From Marivita sp041725935 (GTDB lineage Bacteria; Pseudomonadota; Alphaproteobacteria; Rhodobacterales; Rhodobacteraceae): 64,000 bases of DNA. The notes below the pieces were generated by a model, which saw only the letters and a program-made list of their open reading frames with translations, was not told where the DNA came from and made no database searches. A program made the translations under genes and the position numbers. Positions 16,329 through 25,625 of this stretch are shown here, in pieces. The stretch is taken from NCBI GenBank assembly GCA_041725935.1, contig JBGRQD010000018.1:1-64000 (forward strand). Reading direction: 5' to 3'. Numbering within the stretch: position 1 is the first letter of the stretch; each line of letters begins with the position of its first letter.

Positions 16329-17083
16329 TACTGGCTGACTTCTTCCAGGGGCGGTTCCGGCCGCGTCCGATAACGCGATCCTTTCCACCACAGTTTCAGC
16401 GCTTGCCAATGAATCAGCGCCAGAACCCGACGTGACCCGAACGGACGGCGCAGAAGCGACCTCAGGATCGACGCGTTGCTGATGGGCTTGCGAGGCCCGG
16501 TCAGGGTGGCGATCAGCCCACCTTTAGCCTGCGAATAATCGATCCATATCCCGATCCTGTCGGTGCGGATATCAAAGCGGAATTCGTAGCCGCCTTCGAC
16601 CGGCTGAAACGGCGAGACATAGAAAATCTTGGTCGCCTGCACCCGGTCCGACGCGCTGATGGCGGAATTGTCCGGCTTGCGGCATAGGTAGGAATGGCGG
16701 TCACCAAATGTGTTCGACACCTCGGCGATCACCGCAACAAGCTTGTCCTTTTCGTCGTGCGCCAGCCAGAACGATACCGGGTTGAACACATGCCCAAGGA
16801 ATCGCGGTTGCGCCAGAAGCAGAAGCGGACCGACCGCCCGCACCTGATGCGCGTCCAGAACCTCGCGGGCCCAGACAGCCCCACGGCCCTGACCCGGCGC
16901 TCCACCGTGGTCGCTGTCGAGCAGGCTGGCCACGTTGCCCTTGTTGCGGGAAAACAGCCACGGCGTCTTCGGCTTGGCCTCGGCATCCACCATCACGTAG
17001 TCGATGGAGTAGCGAAAGGCATTGTCCGTATTGCCCTTGCGACCGTGGTAGGTGTGGCCGACGATATGATCTACAGCCTTCAT
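16328..17083 (-). CDS. DUF1365 protein
   Basis: This 251-residue protein of the DUF1365 family has the family's hallmarks HTYHGRKGNTDNAFRY, RFLGHVFNPVSFW and VSNTFGDRHSYL, with conserved His, Asn and Phe residues that could form an active site. The ATG overlaps the stop of the FAD oxidoreductase (ATGA). This gene pair sits beside rpoE-chrR in many Rhodobacteraceae. In R. sphaeroides the orthologues have been linked to the singlet-oxygen response and to methylated or furan fatty acids. I am unsure which protein does which step. Confidence 0.88.
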   Translation of the reverse strand: MKAVDHIVGHTYHGRKGNTDNAFRYSIDYVMVDAEAKPKTPWLFSRNKGNVASLLDSDHGGAPGQGRGAVWAREVLDAHQVRAVGPLLLLAQPRFLGHVFNPVSFWLAHDEKDKLVAVIAEVSNTFGDRHSYLCRKPDNSAISASDRVQATKIFYVSPFQPVEGGYEFRFDIRTDRIGIWIDYSQAKGGLIATLTGPRKPISNASILRSLLRRPFGSRRVLALIHWQALKLWWKGSRYRTRPEPPLEEVSQ

Positions 17084-18378
17084 TCAGCCGCCACCGAAAC
17101 CGCGTTGCGCGCCCGGATGGCGTCCACCACATCGACCGCGCTGCCAAGCCCGTCTTCGTGAAAGCCGTTCTTCATCCAGGCGCCGCAGAACCATGTCCGG
17201 TTTGTGCCGTTCATGTCCCGCACCATGTCCTGCGCAGCCAACGCATCGAGGTCATAGACCGGGTGCCGCAACGTGCATTCGTCATAGATCAGGTCTTCGC
17301 GGATCGGGCGGGTCGTGTTCAGCGTGACGAAATGCGGATCGCTTTCCGGGATAGGCTGAAGACTGTTCATCCAGTAGGTCAGGTCGATGGTGTTGAGGTC
17401 TTTCGCGGCGCTTTCGGTGTAGTTCCACGACGACCAGCAGATGCGCTTCTTCGGCATGACACTGGCATCGGCATGAAGGACAACCCGGTTCGGCTGATAG
17501 GTGATCGCACCCAGCGCGCGCTTCTCCAACGGAGTCGCGTCGGACAGCAGGTGCAGTGTGTCGTCGGAATGGGTGGCAAAGACCACCTCGTCGTAGGTTT
17601 CCCACTCGCCTCCCTTGGCCTTGATGTCGACGCTCGTGACATCGCGGCGCACCGCGTCGATTGGCGCACCAAGGCGCAAGGTCACGTTGCGCGTCTTCAT
17701 CGACGCCTCAAGGCGACGCACATATTCAATGGAACCGCCCTGCACGGTGTACCACTGGTGCTGGCCTGTATGGGACAGAAGCGCGTGGTTTTCCATGAAC
17801 TGAACCAGCGCATGCGCCGGGAAATCCATCACCCGTTCCGTCGGTGTCGACCAGATCGCACCGGTCAGCGGCAGCAGGTAATATTCGCGGAACCACTCAC
17901 CGGTGCCAAGTTGCTCGAGGAACGCGCCAAGGCTCAGACTACGATCCCGCGTGGCGTCCAGCGCATGCTTATTGAAGGTGGTGATGTCCTTCAGCATCCG
18001 AAGGAACTTGGGGTTCAGCAGGTTCTTCTTCTGCGCAAAGATCGACCCCAGCGACGCCAGCGCGTATTCGATGCGCCCGCCATCGAGGCTCGCGCCAAAA
18101 CTCATGCTGCTTTTTGCCACCGGCACGTCGAGCGATTTGAACAGCCGCGCAAGATGCGGGTAATTGGCGTAGTTGAAGACGATGAACCCGGTATCGACAG
18201 GTTGATCGCCGTTCTTGCCAGCAACGATGGTGCGGGCATGTCCACCCAGCCTGGGTTCGGCCTCGTACAATGTCACATGGTGGTCTTCGGACAGCATATG
18301 CGCTGCCCCCATCCCCGAAATCCCTGCGCCAATCACGGCAATTTTCTTGGGGGCGCTGGCACGGGCTTCGAATGGCAT
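17080..18378 (-). CDS. FAD-dependent oxidoreductase of the RpoE-linked cluster
   Basis: This 432-residue flavoprotein of the amine oxidase/phytoene-desaturase superfamily has the dinucleotide motif G17-x-G19-x2-G22 (IAVIGAGISGMG), the following acidic residue (LYEAEPRLGGHA) and a C-terminal FAD-contact segment (CGAWMKNGFHEDGLGSA). It leads a five-gene unit transcribed away from rpoE. Family members act on acyl chains or carotenoid-like lipids, and a role in fatty-acyl desaturation is plausible. I found no clear RpoE-type -35/-10 pair on its strand between 18379 and 18540. Confidence 0.88.
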   Translation of the reverse strand: MPFEARASAPKKIAVIGAGISGMGAAHMLSEDHHVTLYEAEPRLGGHARTIVAGKNGDQPVDTGFIVFNYANYPHLARLFKSLDVPVAKSSMSFGASLDGGRIEYALASLGSIFAQKKNLLNPKFLRMLKDITTFNKHALDATRDRSLSLGAFLEQLGTGEWFREYYLLPLTGAIWSTPTERVMDFPAHALVQFMENHALLSHTGQHQWYTVQGGSIEYVRRLEASMKTRNVTLRLGAPIDAVRRDVTSVDIKAKGGEWETYDEVVFATHSDDTLHLLSDATPLEKRALGAITYQPNRVVLHADASVMPKKRICWSSWNYTESAAKDLNTIDLTYWMNSLQPIPESDPHFVTLNTTRPIREDLIYDECTLRHPVYDLDALAAQDMVRDMNGTNRTWFCGAWMKNGFHEDGLGSAVDVVDAIRARNAVSVAAE

Positions 18379-18458
18379 AAGGGTCTCTTTCCTTGAGTGT
18401 CTAGTTTTGTTTACGGTTTACCTCCGGGAGCGGATGAAAAGAAAACGAAAATAATCTT

Positions 18459-18486
18459 TGATCCGAACCTGTGCTCAAGCCGTAAC
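18459..18486 (+). promoter_or_regulatory. RpoE-type autoregulatory promoter
   Basis: TGATCC (18459-18464) and TAAC (18483-18486) are separated by 18 bases, matching the Rhodobacter RpoE promoter pattern (TGATCC, spacer, TAAG-like). Transcription would start around 18492-18495, ahead of the ATG at 18571. The -10 overlaps an 11-base dyad GTAACCGTTAC at 18482-18492. Confidence 0.72.
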
Positions 18487-18570
18487 CGTTACATGTTCAC
18501 GACAAACATGCTTACGTCGCAGTGCCAGTTCTCTCCCGTTGCCAATGGGATAAAAATACGCGACTTCAGC

Positions 18571-19149
18571 ATGGCAGCCGCGGACGGAACCGAGACTTTG
18601 ACTGAAGGATTAACAAACACCGTCGTGCCCTTCGTGGACGACTTGATCGCCGTCCGCGATGCGCGGGACGAAGCGGCGTTTATAAGGGTGTTCGGTCATT
18701 TCGGACCGCGCGTGAAATCTTTCCTGATGCGAACGGGCATGGACGCTGCACTCGCTGAGGAATGCGCACAAGAGGTGCTCGTGACGGTGTGGAACAAGGC
18801 GCATCTGTACGATGCGACGCGGGCAAGTCCTTCGACATGGATTTTCACCATTGCCCGGAACAAGAAAATCGACGTGCTGCGGAAACAGCGGCGTCCCGAT
18901 CCCGAGGATCTGCCTTGGGGACCGGAAGCAGAACCTGATCAGGCCGATGTGGTCGGATTGCAACAGGAGAGCGAGCAACTGGGTCGTGCCTTGCGCGATC
19001 TGCCCGAGAAACAAAGAGAATTGATCGAAAAGGCCTATTTTGGGGAATTGTCTCACAGCGAAATCGCTGATCAGACGGGTCTTCCGCTGGGCACGATCAA
19101 ATCCCGTATTAGATTGGCGCTGGAGCGACTGCGCCATTCGATGAAGTGA
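18571..19149 (+). CDS. rpoE: ECF sigma factor RpoE (singlet-oxygen type, ChrR-controlled)
   Basis: This 192-residue ECF sigma factor has region 2 (FGPRVKSFLMRTGMDAALAEECAQEVLVTVWNKAHLYD, then STWIFTIARNKKIDVLR) and region 4 (LPEKQRELIEKAYFGELSHSEIADQTGLPLGTIKSRI). It directs transcription of singlet-oxygen defence genes and is held inactive by ChrR, encoded 7 bp downstream. The frame is open to 18397, but the promoter inside that extension shows translation cannot start there. ATG 18571 fits, although it lacks a strong ribosome site. Confidence 0.93.
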   Translation: MAAADGTETLTEGLTNTVVPFVDDLIAVRDARDEAAFIRVFGHFGPRVKSFLMRTGMDAALAEECAQEVLVTVWNKAHLYDATRASPSTWIFTIARNKKIDVLRKQRRPDPEDLPWGPEAEPDQADVVGLQQESEQLGRALRDLPEKQRELIEKAYFGELSHSEIADQTGLPLGTIKSRIRLALERLRHSMK

Positions 19150-19156
19150 CACTGAC

Positions 19157-19810
19157 ATGACCGTAAAACATCATCTTACAGACGACCTTTTGATGGCTTA
19201 CTCGGCAGGTGATCTGCCCGAGGCCGTCAATTTGATCGTCGCGACCCATATCTCGCTTTGCGATGACTGTCGGGCGGCACTTGGCAGCTACGATGCCGTT
19301 GGCGGTGCGGTTCTCGAAACCTGCGAAACGGCTGACATGTCGAAGTCCAGCCTGAATGCCGTGCTTGACATGATCCACGCACAGAACCTGCAAACCCATT
19401 CCAAGCCCAAAGCCGCCACGCCGAAGGACGACATCCTGCCTGCGCCGCTGCGCGATTACGTGGGTGGCGGTCTTGAGAACGTGCGCTGGCGGTCCGCCGG
19501 CATGGGTGTGAAACAGGCGATATTGCCGACCTCGCGCGATGCAACGGCCCGTCTGCTCTACATTCCCGCGGGCACTGCGATCCCGGATCACGGCCACCAT
19601 GGGCTCGAATTGACGCTTGTGCTCAAGGGCGCGTTCCAAGACGAAGGCGGGTATTTCGGGCGCGGCGATATCGAAGTCGCAAGCGAGGATCTCAACCACA
19701 CTCCGGTGGCGGATATCTCCGAAGACTGCATCTGCCTTGCAGTCACCGACGCACCGCTGAAATTCAAGGGGCTGGTGCCGCGCATCGCGCAGCCGTTCCT
19801 CGGGATATAA
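19157..19810 (+). CDS. chrR: ChrR zinc anti-sigma factor
   Basis: This 217-residue anti-sigma factor releases RpoE when singlet oxygen is present. The N-terminal zinc anti-sigma domain has the metal ligands H6, H31, C35 and C38 at the same positions as R. sphaeroides ChrR. The C-terminal domain is a cupin with DHGHHGLELTLVLKG as its first metal motif and a later CICL pair. It is co-transcribed with rpoE and ends at a strong terminator. Confidence 0.95.
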   Translation: MTVKHHLTDDLLMAYSAGDLPEAVNLIVATHISLCDDCRAALGSYDAVGGAVLETCETADMSKSSLNAVLDMIHAQNLQTHSKPKAATPKDDILPAPLRDYVGGGLENVRWRSAGMGVKQAILPTSRDATARLLYIPAGTAIPDHGHHGLELTLVLKGAFQDEGGYFGRGDIEVASEDLNHTPVADISEDCICLAVTDAPLKFKGLVPRIAQPFLGI

Positions 19811-19830
19811 ATCGACCGTCAGACGAATGT

Positions 19831-19857
19831 AAAAGGGGGCCAATTGGCCCCCTTTTT
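19831..19857. terminator. bidirectional terminator between chrR and lpd
   Basis: GGGGGCC and GGCCCCC form a 7-bp stem with an AATT loop, flanked by AAAA on the left and TTTTT on the right. It can end transcription from chrR and from the minus-strand lpd gene, which converge here. Confidence 0.92.
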
Positions 19858-19866
19858 GATTTGGGC

Positions 19867-21648
19867 TTACGCCTTTTTTTTCTTCGGCGGCATCAGGTCG
19901 GTGATCGTGCCTTCGAACATCTCGGCGGCAAAGTTCACCGTTTCCGACAGGGTCGGGTGCGGGTGGATCGTGTGACCCAGGTCCACTGCATCGGCGCCCA
20001 TCTCAATGGCCAGCGCCACTTCGGAGATCAGATCACCCGCATTGGTGCCTACGATGCAGGCCCCGATCACGCGGTCATCGGACGGATCGAACAGAAGCTT
20101 GGTGATCCCTTCGTTCCGACCATTCGACAGGGACCGACCAGACGCCGCCCAAGGGAACACGCCCTTTTCGTAGGTGATGCCCTTGGCCTTGGCCTCGGTT
20201 TCGGTCACGCCACACCACGCCACTTCGGGATCGGTATAGGCGACCGACGGGATCAGCTGCGCATCAAAGAAACGATTGTGTCCCGCGCAGACCTCCGCCG
20301 CGACCTTGCCTTCATGCACCGCCTTGTGCGCCAGCATCGGCTGGCCAACCACGTCGCCGATGGCAAAGATGTGCGACACGCCCGTGCGCTGCTGATTGTC
20401 CACGGCGATGAAACCGCGCTCGTCCACAGCAACACCGGCCTTGTCAGCATCGATCAGCTTGCCATTCGGCTTGCGCCCAACAGCCACCAGCACCTTGTCG
20501 AACGTATCGTCAAAACTCTCGCCCTTGTCGTTCTCGAACGTGACCTTGAGTCCCTTTTTCAGCGCCTCGACATTGGTGACCTTGGTCTTGAGCCAGATGT
20601 TTTCGTACCGGCCCTCGATCCGCTTGTGCAGCGGTTTCACGATGTCCTTGTCGGCACCCGGCATCAGCTGATCCATGAATTCGACAACCGAGATTTTCGA
20701 TCCCAGCGCATCATAAACACAAGCCATTTCCAGACCGATGATCCCACCGCCCAGAACCAACATCCGCTTTGGGATGTCCTTCAACTCCAGCGCGCCGGTG
20801 CTGTCGATCACTCGGTCATCGTCGGGGATGAAGGGCAGGTTCACGGGCTCGGACCCGGCAGCGATGATGCATTGGTCAAAGCTGACAGTGGTCTTGCCGT
20901 CGTCACCGATCACTTCGATCATGTTCGGGCCAGTGAACGTCCCGTAGCCCTGCACGACCTGAACCTTGCGGCCCTTCGCAAGGCCACTCAGACCGCCGGT
21001 CAACTGTCCGACAACGCCATTCTTGAAATCGCGCAATTCGTCGAGGTCGATCTTCGGCTTGCCGAAACTGATCCCGTGCGAGGCCATCTCCTCGGCCTCG
21101 GTGATCACCTTGGCCACGTGCAAGAGCGCCTTGGACGGGATACAGCCCACGTTGAGGCAGACACCGCCCAATGACGGATACTTTTCAATCAGGACAACTT
21201 TCTTGCCCAGATCCGCCGCGCGGAATGCCGCCGTGTAGCCGCCGGGGCCAGAGCCCAGGACGACCACTTCGGCATGTACATCGCCCTTGCCGGACGCGGT
21301 GCCGGTCGCTTCGACCTTTTTCGGTGCATCGGATTGCGGCGGCGACCCACGGCCACCATAGCCGCCCTTGACCTCGCCGCCCTGACCCACTGCGTCTTTT
21401 GCTGCCGTGTCTCCGGCATCCGCGCCTTCGAACACCATGATCACGTCCCCTTGGGAGACTTTGTCGCCCTCCTTGACCTTGATCTCGGTGATCTTGCCAG
21501 CGGCAGGCGACGGCACTTCCATCGTCGCCTTGTCGGATTCCAACTCGAGCAGCGGGTCCTCTTCGCTGACCGTATCGCCCACGCTGACCAGAATAGTGAC
21601 AACGGGCACGTCTTTGAAATCCCCGATATCGGGTAGTTTGATATCCAT
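19867..21648 (-). CDS. lpd: dihydrolipoyl dehydrogenase with N-terminal lipoyl domain (PDH E3)
   Basis: This 593-residue E3 subunit of pyruvate dehydrogenase reoxidises dihydrolipoamide with NAD+. Residues 1-80 are a lipoyl domain (lipoyl lysine K40 in ELESDKATMEV), followed by a linker rich in Gly/Lys and then the flavoprotein. The redox-active disulfide is C164/C169 (GGVCLNVGC) and the C-terminal acid-base motif HPHPTLSE is present. The gene follows aceF by 13 bp, so E1, E2 and E3 form one operon. The extra lipoyl domain lengthens it beyond the usual 465-residue E3. Confidence 0.96.
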   Translation of the reverse strand: MDIKLPDIGDFKDVPVVTILVSVGDTVSEEDPLLELESDKATMEVPSPAAGKITEIKVKEGDKVSQGDVIMVFEGADAGDTAAKDAVGQGGEVKGGYGGRGSPPQSDAPKKVEATGTASGKGDVHAEVVVLGSGPGGYTAAFRAADLGKKVVLIEKYPSLGGVCLNVGCIPSKALLHVAKVITEAEEMASHGISFGKPKIDLDELRDFKNGVVGQLTGGLSGLAKGRKVQVVQGYGTFTGPNMIEVIGDDGKTTVSFDQCIIAAGSEPVNLPFIPDDDRVIDSTGALELKDIPKRMLVLGGGIIGLEMACVYDALGSKISVVEFMDQLMPGADKDIVKPLHKRIEGRYENIWLKTKVTNVEALKKGLKVTFENDKGESFDDTFDKVLVAVGRKPNGKLIDADKAGVAVDERGFIAVDNQQRTGVSHIFAIGDVVGQPMLAHKAVHEGKVAAEVCAGHNRFFDAQLIPSVAYTDPEVAWCGVTETEAKAKGITYEKGVFPWAASGRSLSNGRNEGITKLLFDPSDDRVIGACIVGTNAGDLISEVALAIEMGADAVDLGHTIHPHPTLSETVNFAAEMFEGTITDLMPPKKKKA

Positions 21649-21661
21649 CAGATCGCCTCCC

Positions 21662-22945
21662 TTACCACATCAACTTGCGCATATCGCCAAGCAGGGTCTT
21701 GAGCGTTACGCAGAAGCGCGCAGCCAAGGCCCCATCGACGGCACGGTGATCGTAGGACAGCGACAGCGGCTGCATCAGGCGCGGCACGAACTCCTCACCG
21801 TTCCAGACCGGCGCCATCTTGGACCGCGTCAGACCCAGGATCGCCACTTCCGGGGCATTCACGATGGGGGTAAAGCTGGTCCCCCCGATCCCGCCCAGCG
21901 ACGAGATCGTGAAGGTCGCGCCCTGCATGTCCTTGGACTTGAGGTTACCGTCGCGGGCGGCCTTGGACAAGTCCATCAGCTCCTTGGAGATGTCGACCAG
22001 CCCCTTGCGATCCGCGTCCTTGATCACCGGCACCATCAGACCGTTCGGCGTGTCCGCCGCAAAGCCGATGTTGTAGAAGTCCTTCTTGATCAGCTTGTCG
22101 CCATCGGGATGGATCGACGAATTGAACTCCCAATGCTCTTTCAGCGCCGACACCGATGCCTTGATGACAAAGGAAAGCAAGGTCACGCGATAGCCGTTGT
22201 CCTTGGCCATCGTGTCCATTTCCTTGCGGTACTTGTCCAGATCGGTGATGTCCGCCTCGTCATTATGCGTGACATGCGGAATGTTCAGCCAGGACCGGTG
22301 CAGCGCCGGACCCGAGATCTTCTTGATCCGGGACATTTCCACTTCTTCGACCGGCCCGAATTTTGAGAAATCCACCGCCGGGATCGGCGGGATGCCCATG
22401 CCACCTTGCACAGCGCCACCACCGGCAGACGCAGGCGCAACCTGTGACTTGAGCGCCTTTTCAACGTCCTCGCGCAGGATACGGCCCTTGCGGCCCGACC
22501 CGTTGACGTTGTTCAGATCCACCTCGACCCTGCGCGCATAAGCCCGCACGGATGGCGACGCATGAACCTTGCCGAACCCGGCATCGGTCTTGGCAGGGAC
22601 CGACGCAGGCGCAGAGGCCGGAGCGCTTTGCTTGGGTTCTTCCTTGGCGTCGTCCTTCTTCTCGGCTTTGGGCTCTTCCTTGGCTTCGTCCTTGGCTGCA
22701 TCCTTGGAATCATCGGCTTCGACGATCAGGATGACCGATCCTTCGGACACCCTGTCGCCTTCGCTGACCTTGATCTCTTTCACGACGCCGGCAGTCGATG
22801 AGGGAACCTCCATCGTCGCCTTGTCGGATTCCAACTCAACAATCGGGTCTTCCTTGGCAATTCTGTCGCCCACGCTGACCAGAACGGTCACGACCGGCAC
22901 GTCGTTGAAATCACCAATATCCGGTACTTTTACTTCGGTTGTCAT
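21662..22945 (-). CDS. aceF: pyruvate dehydrogenase E2 (dihydrolipoyl acetyltransferase)
   Basis: This 427-residue core enzyme transfers acetyl groups to CoA. There is one lipoyl domain (K42 in ELESDKATMEV), an Ala/Glu/Lys/Pro linker at about 80-125, a peripheral-subunit-binding domain at about 127-165 (VRAYARRVEVDLNNVNGSGRKGRI), and the catalytic acyltransferase domain ending with DHRAVDGA near 398. E. coli AceF has three lipoyl domains. Here one sits on E2 and one on E3. It lies between aceE and lpd on the same strand. Confidence 0.96.
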   Translation of the reverse strand: MTTEVKVPDIGDFNDVPVVTVLVSVGDRIAKEDPIVELESDKATMEVPSSTAGVVKEIKVSEGDRVSEGSVILIVEADDSKDAAKDEAKEEPKAEKKDDAKEEPKQSAPASAPASVPAKTDAGFGKVHASPSVRAYARRVEVDLNNVNGSGRKGRILREDVEKALKSQVAPASAGGGAVQGGMGIPPIPAVDFSKFGPVEEVEMSRIKKISGPALHRSWLNIPHVTHNDEADITDLDKYRKEMDTMAKDNGYRVTLLSFVIKASVSALKEHWEFNSSIHPDGDKLIKKDFYNIGFAADTPNGLMVPVIKDADRKGLVDISKELMDLSKAARDGNLKSKDMQGATFTISSLGGIGGTSFTPIVNAPEVAILGLTRSKMAPVWNGEEFVPRLMQPLSLSYDHRAVDGALAARFCVTLKTLLGDMRKLMW

Positions 22946-22964
22946 AATCTTGTTCTCCTCCCGC

Positions 22965-25625
22965 TCACACCAGACGCGGGTTCGGCTTTTCGCCGTCGAT
23001 GTCGTATTTGCTCAGGGCTGATTTCAGATCTTTCTCGGTCACCGCACCCTCGCGGTAGAGATCGACCATGGCTGCAGCGGCGATGTGGTTCGCGTCCACC
23101 TCGAAGAACCGGCGCAGGTTCACGCGGCTGTCCGACCGGCCATAGCCATCGGTGCCCAGAACCGTGAACCGACCCGGCACAAAGGCCCGGATCTGTTCGG
23201 CGAAGTTCTTCATGTAGTCGGTCGCCGCGATGATCGGACCCTTTGCCCCCTCAAGCTGCTGCGTCACATAAGGCACCTTCGGCTCGGCCAGCGGGTTCAG
23301 ACGGTTGTGCCGCGCGCAGTCCTGACCGTCGCGGGCCAGCTCGTTCAGCGACGTGGCCGACCAGATGTCCGAGGTCACGCCGAAATCCTCCTTGAGCATT
23401 TCGGCCGCCTTGAGCGCCTGAACAAGGATCGTTCCCGACCCCATCAGGTTGACGTGCTTCTTGCCGGGTTTCGCTGTCTTGTGCATCCGGTAGAGGCCCT
23501 TGATGATGCCCTCTTCCGAGCCCATCGGCATTTCGGGATGGTGGTAGTTTTCGTTCATCAGCGTCAGGTAGAAATACACATCCTCCTGATCCACGAACAT
23601 CCGCTGCAACCCGTGCTGCACGATCACAGCAACCTCGTAGCTGAAGGTCGGATCGTAGCTGATGCAGTTCGGGATCGTGCTGGCAAGGATGTGGCTGTGC
23701 CCGTCCTCGTGCTGCAAACCTTCGCCGTTCAGCGTGGTCCGCCCGGCAGTCCCGCCGAGCATGAAACCTCGCGCCCGGCTGTCACCCGCCGCCCAGCACA
23801 GATCGCCGATCCGCTGGAAGCCAAACATCGAGTAGTAGATGAAGAACGGGATCATCGGCACGCCGTGGTTCGAATACGACGTCGCCGCCGCAATCCAGTC
23901 CGCCATCGCCCCCGCTTCGTTGATGCCTTCCTGAAGAACCTGACCGTCCAGGCTCTCCTTGTAGAACATCATCTGGTCTTTATCCTCTGGGGTATAGTTC
24001 TGCCCCAGCGGATTGTAGATCCCGACTGACCGAAACAGACCCTCCATCCCGAAGGTGCGGCTTTCGTCCGGCACGATCGGCACTACGTTCTTGCCGACCT
24101 TCTTGTCCCGCAAAAGCGTGGTCAGGATACGGACAAAGGCCATGGTCGTCGAAATCTCGCGGTCGCCTGTCGATTCAAGTTGACCCTTGAACTGCTCCAG
24201 CGCCGGAATCTCCAGCTTGGCGGCATCGCGCCAATGGCGTACTGGGAAAGACCCGCCCAATTCCTTGCGCCGATCCGCAAGATACGCCTTCTGCGCGTTG
24301 TTCAGGCTGACAAACGGCACGTCCTTTTCCAGCTCTTCATCCGTTACCGGAATCTGGAACCGGTCCCGCATCGCCTTCAGCTGGTCGAACTGCATCTTTT
24401 TCTGCTGGTGCGTGGTGTTCTGGCCTTCGCCAGCCGTACCCATACCGTAGCCCTTGACCGTCTTGACCAACAGACAGGTCGGCGTGCCCTTTGCTTGGCT
24501 GGCCCGGAGGAAGGCGTTGTAAACCTTCTTGGGATCATGCCCACCGCGACGCAGCGCCCAGATCTGATCGTCGCTCCAATCCTCGACCAGCGCCGCAGTC
24601 TCCGGATATTTGCCGAAGAAATGCTTCCGGATATAGGCGCCGTCCTTGGATTTGAACGTCTGGTAGTCGCCATCGACGGTTTCATCCATTAACAGGCGCA
24701 GCTTGCCAGAGGTGTCGCGCTCCAGCAGTTCGTCCCAGCCGCGACCCCAAAGCAGCTTGATCACGTCCCAACCGGCGCCACGGAAGTCGCCCTCAAGCTC
24801 CTGCACGATCTTGCCGTTGCCGCGTACCGGGCCGTCAAGACGCTGCAGGTTGCAGTTCACCACGAAGATGAGGTTATCCAACCCTTCGCGATGCGCCAGA
24901 TCAATCGCACCACGGCTTTCTGGTTCGTCCATCTCGCCGTCGCCAAGGAAACACCAGACCTTGCGGTCGGCGGCGTCGATCAGACCCCGGTTGTGCATGT
25001 ATTTCATGAACCGCGCCTGGTAGATCGCCATCAGCGGCCCAAGGCCCATCGAGACAGTGGGAAACTGCCAGTAATCCGGCATCAGCCATGGGTGAGGATA
25101 AGAGCTCAGACCATCGCCCGCGACTTCGGAGCGGAAATTCTCAAGCTGTTCGACACTGATACGCCCTTCCATAAAGGACCGCGCGTAAATGCCGGGGATC
25201 ACGTGACCCTGGAAAAACACCAGATCGCCACCGTGAATGGCCGATTTCGACCGCCAGAAATGGTTCAACCCGATATCATAGAGCGCAGCCGAGGACGCGA
25301 AGGAAGCGATATGACCACCGTATTCGCTGCTGACCTTGTTGCGCTTGACCACGGTCGCCATTGCGTTCCAACGGTTGATGGTGCGAATGCGCCATTCCAT
25401 TTCCGTGTCGCCGGGAATGTCGACCTCGTCATCCGGCGCAATCGTGTTCTGGTACGGCGTGTTCGCTGAAAACGGCAGCTTTGCGCCAGCGGCGCGCGCC
25501 TGTTGAACCGCCTTGTCGAGCAGGAAATGTGCACGATCCGCGCCATCCCGAAGGATGACATCTTCTATCGCGTCTTGCCATTCCTGGGATTCGACCGGGT
25601 CAATATCATTCGGGCTGTCTTTCAT
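22965..25625 (-). CDS. aceE: pyruvate dehydrogenase E1, homodimeric type
   Basis: This 886-residue thiamine-diphosphate enzyme decarboxylates pyruvate and loads acetyl groups onto the E2 lipoyl arm. It is the long single-chain AceE type, not the alpha2beta2 type common in alphaproteobacteria. The TPP/Mg motif GDGEMDEPESRG is near residue 240, and transketolase-like central and C-terminal domains follow. I chose the ATG at 25625, with AAGGGAAGAGGG upstream, over the frame to 25658. It is the first gene of aceE-aceF-lpd. Confidence 0.96.
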   Translation of the reverse strand: MKDSPNDIDPVESQEWQDAIEDVILRDGADRAHFLLDKAVQQARAAGAKLPFSANTPYQNTIAPDDEVDIPGDTEMEWRIRTINRWNAMATVVKRNKVSSEYGGHIASFASSAALYDIGLNHFWRSKSAIHGGDLVFFQGHVIPGIYARSFMEGRISVEQLENFRSEVAGDGLSSYPHPWLMPDYWQFPTVSMGLGPLMAIYQARFMKYMHNRGLIDAADRKVWCFLGDGEMDEPESRGAIDLAHREGLDNLIFVVNCNLQRLDGPVRGNGKIVQELEGDFRGAGWDVIKLLWGRGWDELLERDTSGKLRLLMDETVDGDYQTFKSKDGAYIRKHFFGKYPETAALVEDWSDDQIWALRRGGHDPKKVYNAFLRASQAKGTPTCLLVKTVKGYGMGTAGEGQNTTHQQKKMQFDQLKAMRDRFQIPVTDEELEKDVPFVSLNNAQKAYLADRRKELGGSFPVRHWRDAAKLEIPALEQFKGQLESTGDREISTTMAFVRILTTLLRDKKVGKNVVPIVPDESRTFGMEGLFRSVGIYNPLGQNYTPEDKDQMMFYKESLDGQVLQEGINEAGAMADWIAAATSYSNHGVPMIPFFIYYSMFGFQRIGDLCWAAGDSRARGFMLGGTAGRTTLNGEGLQHEDGHSHILASTIPNCISYDPTFSYEVAVIVQHGLQRMFVDQEDVYFYLTLMNENYHHPEMPMGSEEGIIKGLYRMHKTAKPGKKHVNLMGSGTILVQALKAAEMLKEDFGVTSDIWSATSLNELARDGQDCARHNRLNPLAEPKVPYVTQQLEGAKGPIIAATDYMKNFAEQIRAFVPGRFTVLGTDGYGRSDSRVNLRRFFEVDANHIAAAAMVDLYREGAVTEKDLKSALSKYDIDGEKPNPRLV

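Noticed and set aside
18482..18492. GTAACCGTTAC dyad at the rpoE promoter as a repressor operator
   Set aside because: Only 11 bases long and overlapping the -10 element. ChrR control already explains regulation, so there is not enough evidence for a separate operator.
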